From Heritagella sp051881655 (GTDB lineage: Bacteria; Bacillota; Clostridia; Oscillospirales; Acutalibacteraceae): a stretch of DNA of 23,314 bases. The notes under the pieces were generated by a model. The model was not told the origin of the DNA. It saw only the letters and a program-made list of their open reading frames with translations, and ran no database searches. Shown here piece by piece: positions 23,288 through 23,314 of the stretch; positions within the stretch are counted from its first letter, which is position 1, and every line of letters starts with the position of its first letter. The stretch lies in the NCBI GenBank assembly GCA_051881655.1, contig JBJEQH010000246.1, forward strand, positions 1-23,314. The letters are read 5' to 3'. Both the position numbers and the translations under genes were made by a program.

Positions 23288-23314
23288 TTGTTGACGGATA
23301 TTGAAATTGCACAG
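23288..23314 (+). CDS. fhs: Formate-tetrahydrofolate ligase, 5' fragment
   Basis: Only the first nine codons are in the window, cut by the right edge. Read from a TTG start they give MLTDIEIAQ, which matches the usual start of formyl-tetrahydrofolate synthetase (M-x-TDIEIAQ). This enzyme makes 10-formyl-THF from formate and ATP for one-carbon metabolism. GAGGTGAT (23275-23282) is placed correctly for the TTG at 23288. The next TTG at 23291 is the alternative, and no ATG is in frame. Identification from nine residues is a good guess, not proof. Confidence 0.65.

Noticed and set aside
1..23314. CRISPR array, prophage, transposase or tRNA/rRNA gene
   Set aside because: No spaced direct repeats of CRISPR size, no mobile-element proteins and no recognisable RNA gene were found on either strand. 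The only tandem repeats are the three palindromes at 321-376, which lack spacers.

Overview
The window looks like chromosomal DNA of a strictly anaerobic, endospore-forming Clostridia (Bacillota), probably a GC-rich gut Oscillospirales-type organism. The evidence is a GerA-type germinant receptor operon, an [FeFe]-hydrogenase maturase (HydE), a Na+-pumping decarboxylase membrane module, the start of a formate-tetrahydrofolate ligase, strong Shine-Dalgarno sites and many ATGA stop/start overlaps. The lineage is inferred from gene content, not from a marker gene. No tRNA, rRNA, CRISPR array, IS element or prophage gene was seen.

Layout. (1) 1-3545, plus strand: a near-consensus promoter (42-70), a leader of about 330 nt ending in three tandem 18-bp palindromes, then hydE, a 70-aa protein, larE and tcdA, closed by a strong hairpin terminator. 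The theme is metal-cofactor, sulfur and tRNA-modification chemistry. (2) 3543-4597, minus: a DUF421 (YetF-like) membrane protein coupled to a DUF4363 protein. They are divergent from (3) 4724-8314, plus: gerA-gerB-gerC type germinant receptor genes, all overlapping. (4) 8272-11972, minus: an AraC regulator coupled to a DUF1836 protein, then asnB coupled to a 64-aa DUF6774-like protein. (5) 12105-13993, plus: promoter, gamma/delta-like and beta subunits of a Na+-translocating biotin-dependent decarboxylase, terminator. The carboxyltransferase and biotin-carrier genes are absent here. (6) 14151-19107, plus: an OmpR-type response regulator, a histidine kinase, and three envelope proteins (an uncharacterised single-pass protein, a C39-like peptidase and a lipoprotein), ending in a perfect bidirectional terminator. 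(7) 19126-21828, minus: isochorismatase-family hydrolase, MFS transporter and DUF1643 protein from one promoter. (8) 21854-23143, minus: rodA with its own promoter and terminator. (9) 23221-23314, plus: promoter with an inverted repeat, then the first nine codons of fhs, cut by the window edge.

Most genes are conserved housekeeping or sporulation functions. The parts least explained by known families are the triple palindrome in the hydE leader, the grouping of hydE, an RDAC-like small protein, a three-cysteine larE and tcdA, the two-component cluster with three envelope proteins, and two small proteins coupled or adjacent to enzymes. I did not see a clear defence system or a wholly novel machine.
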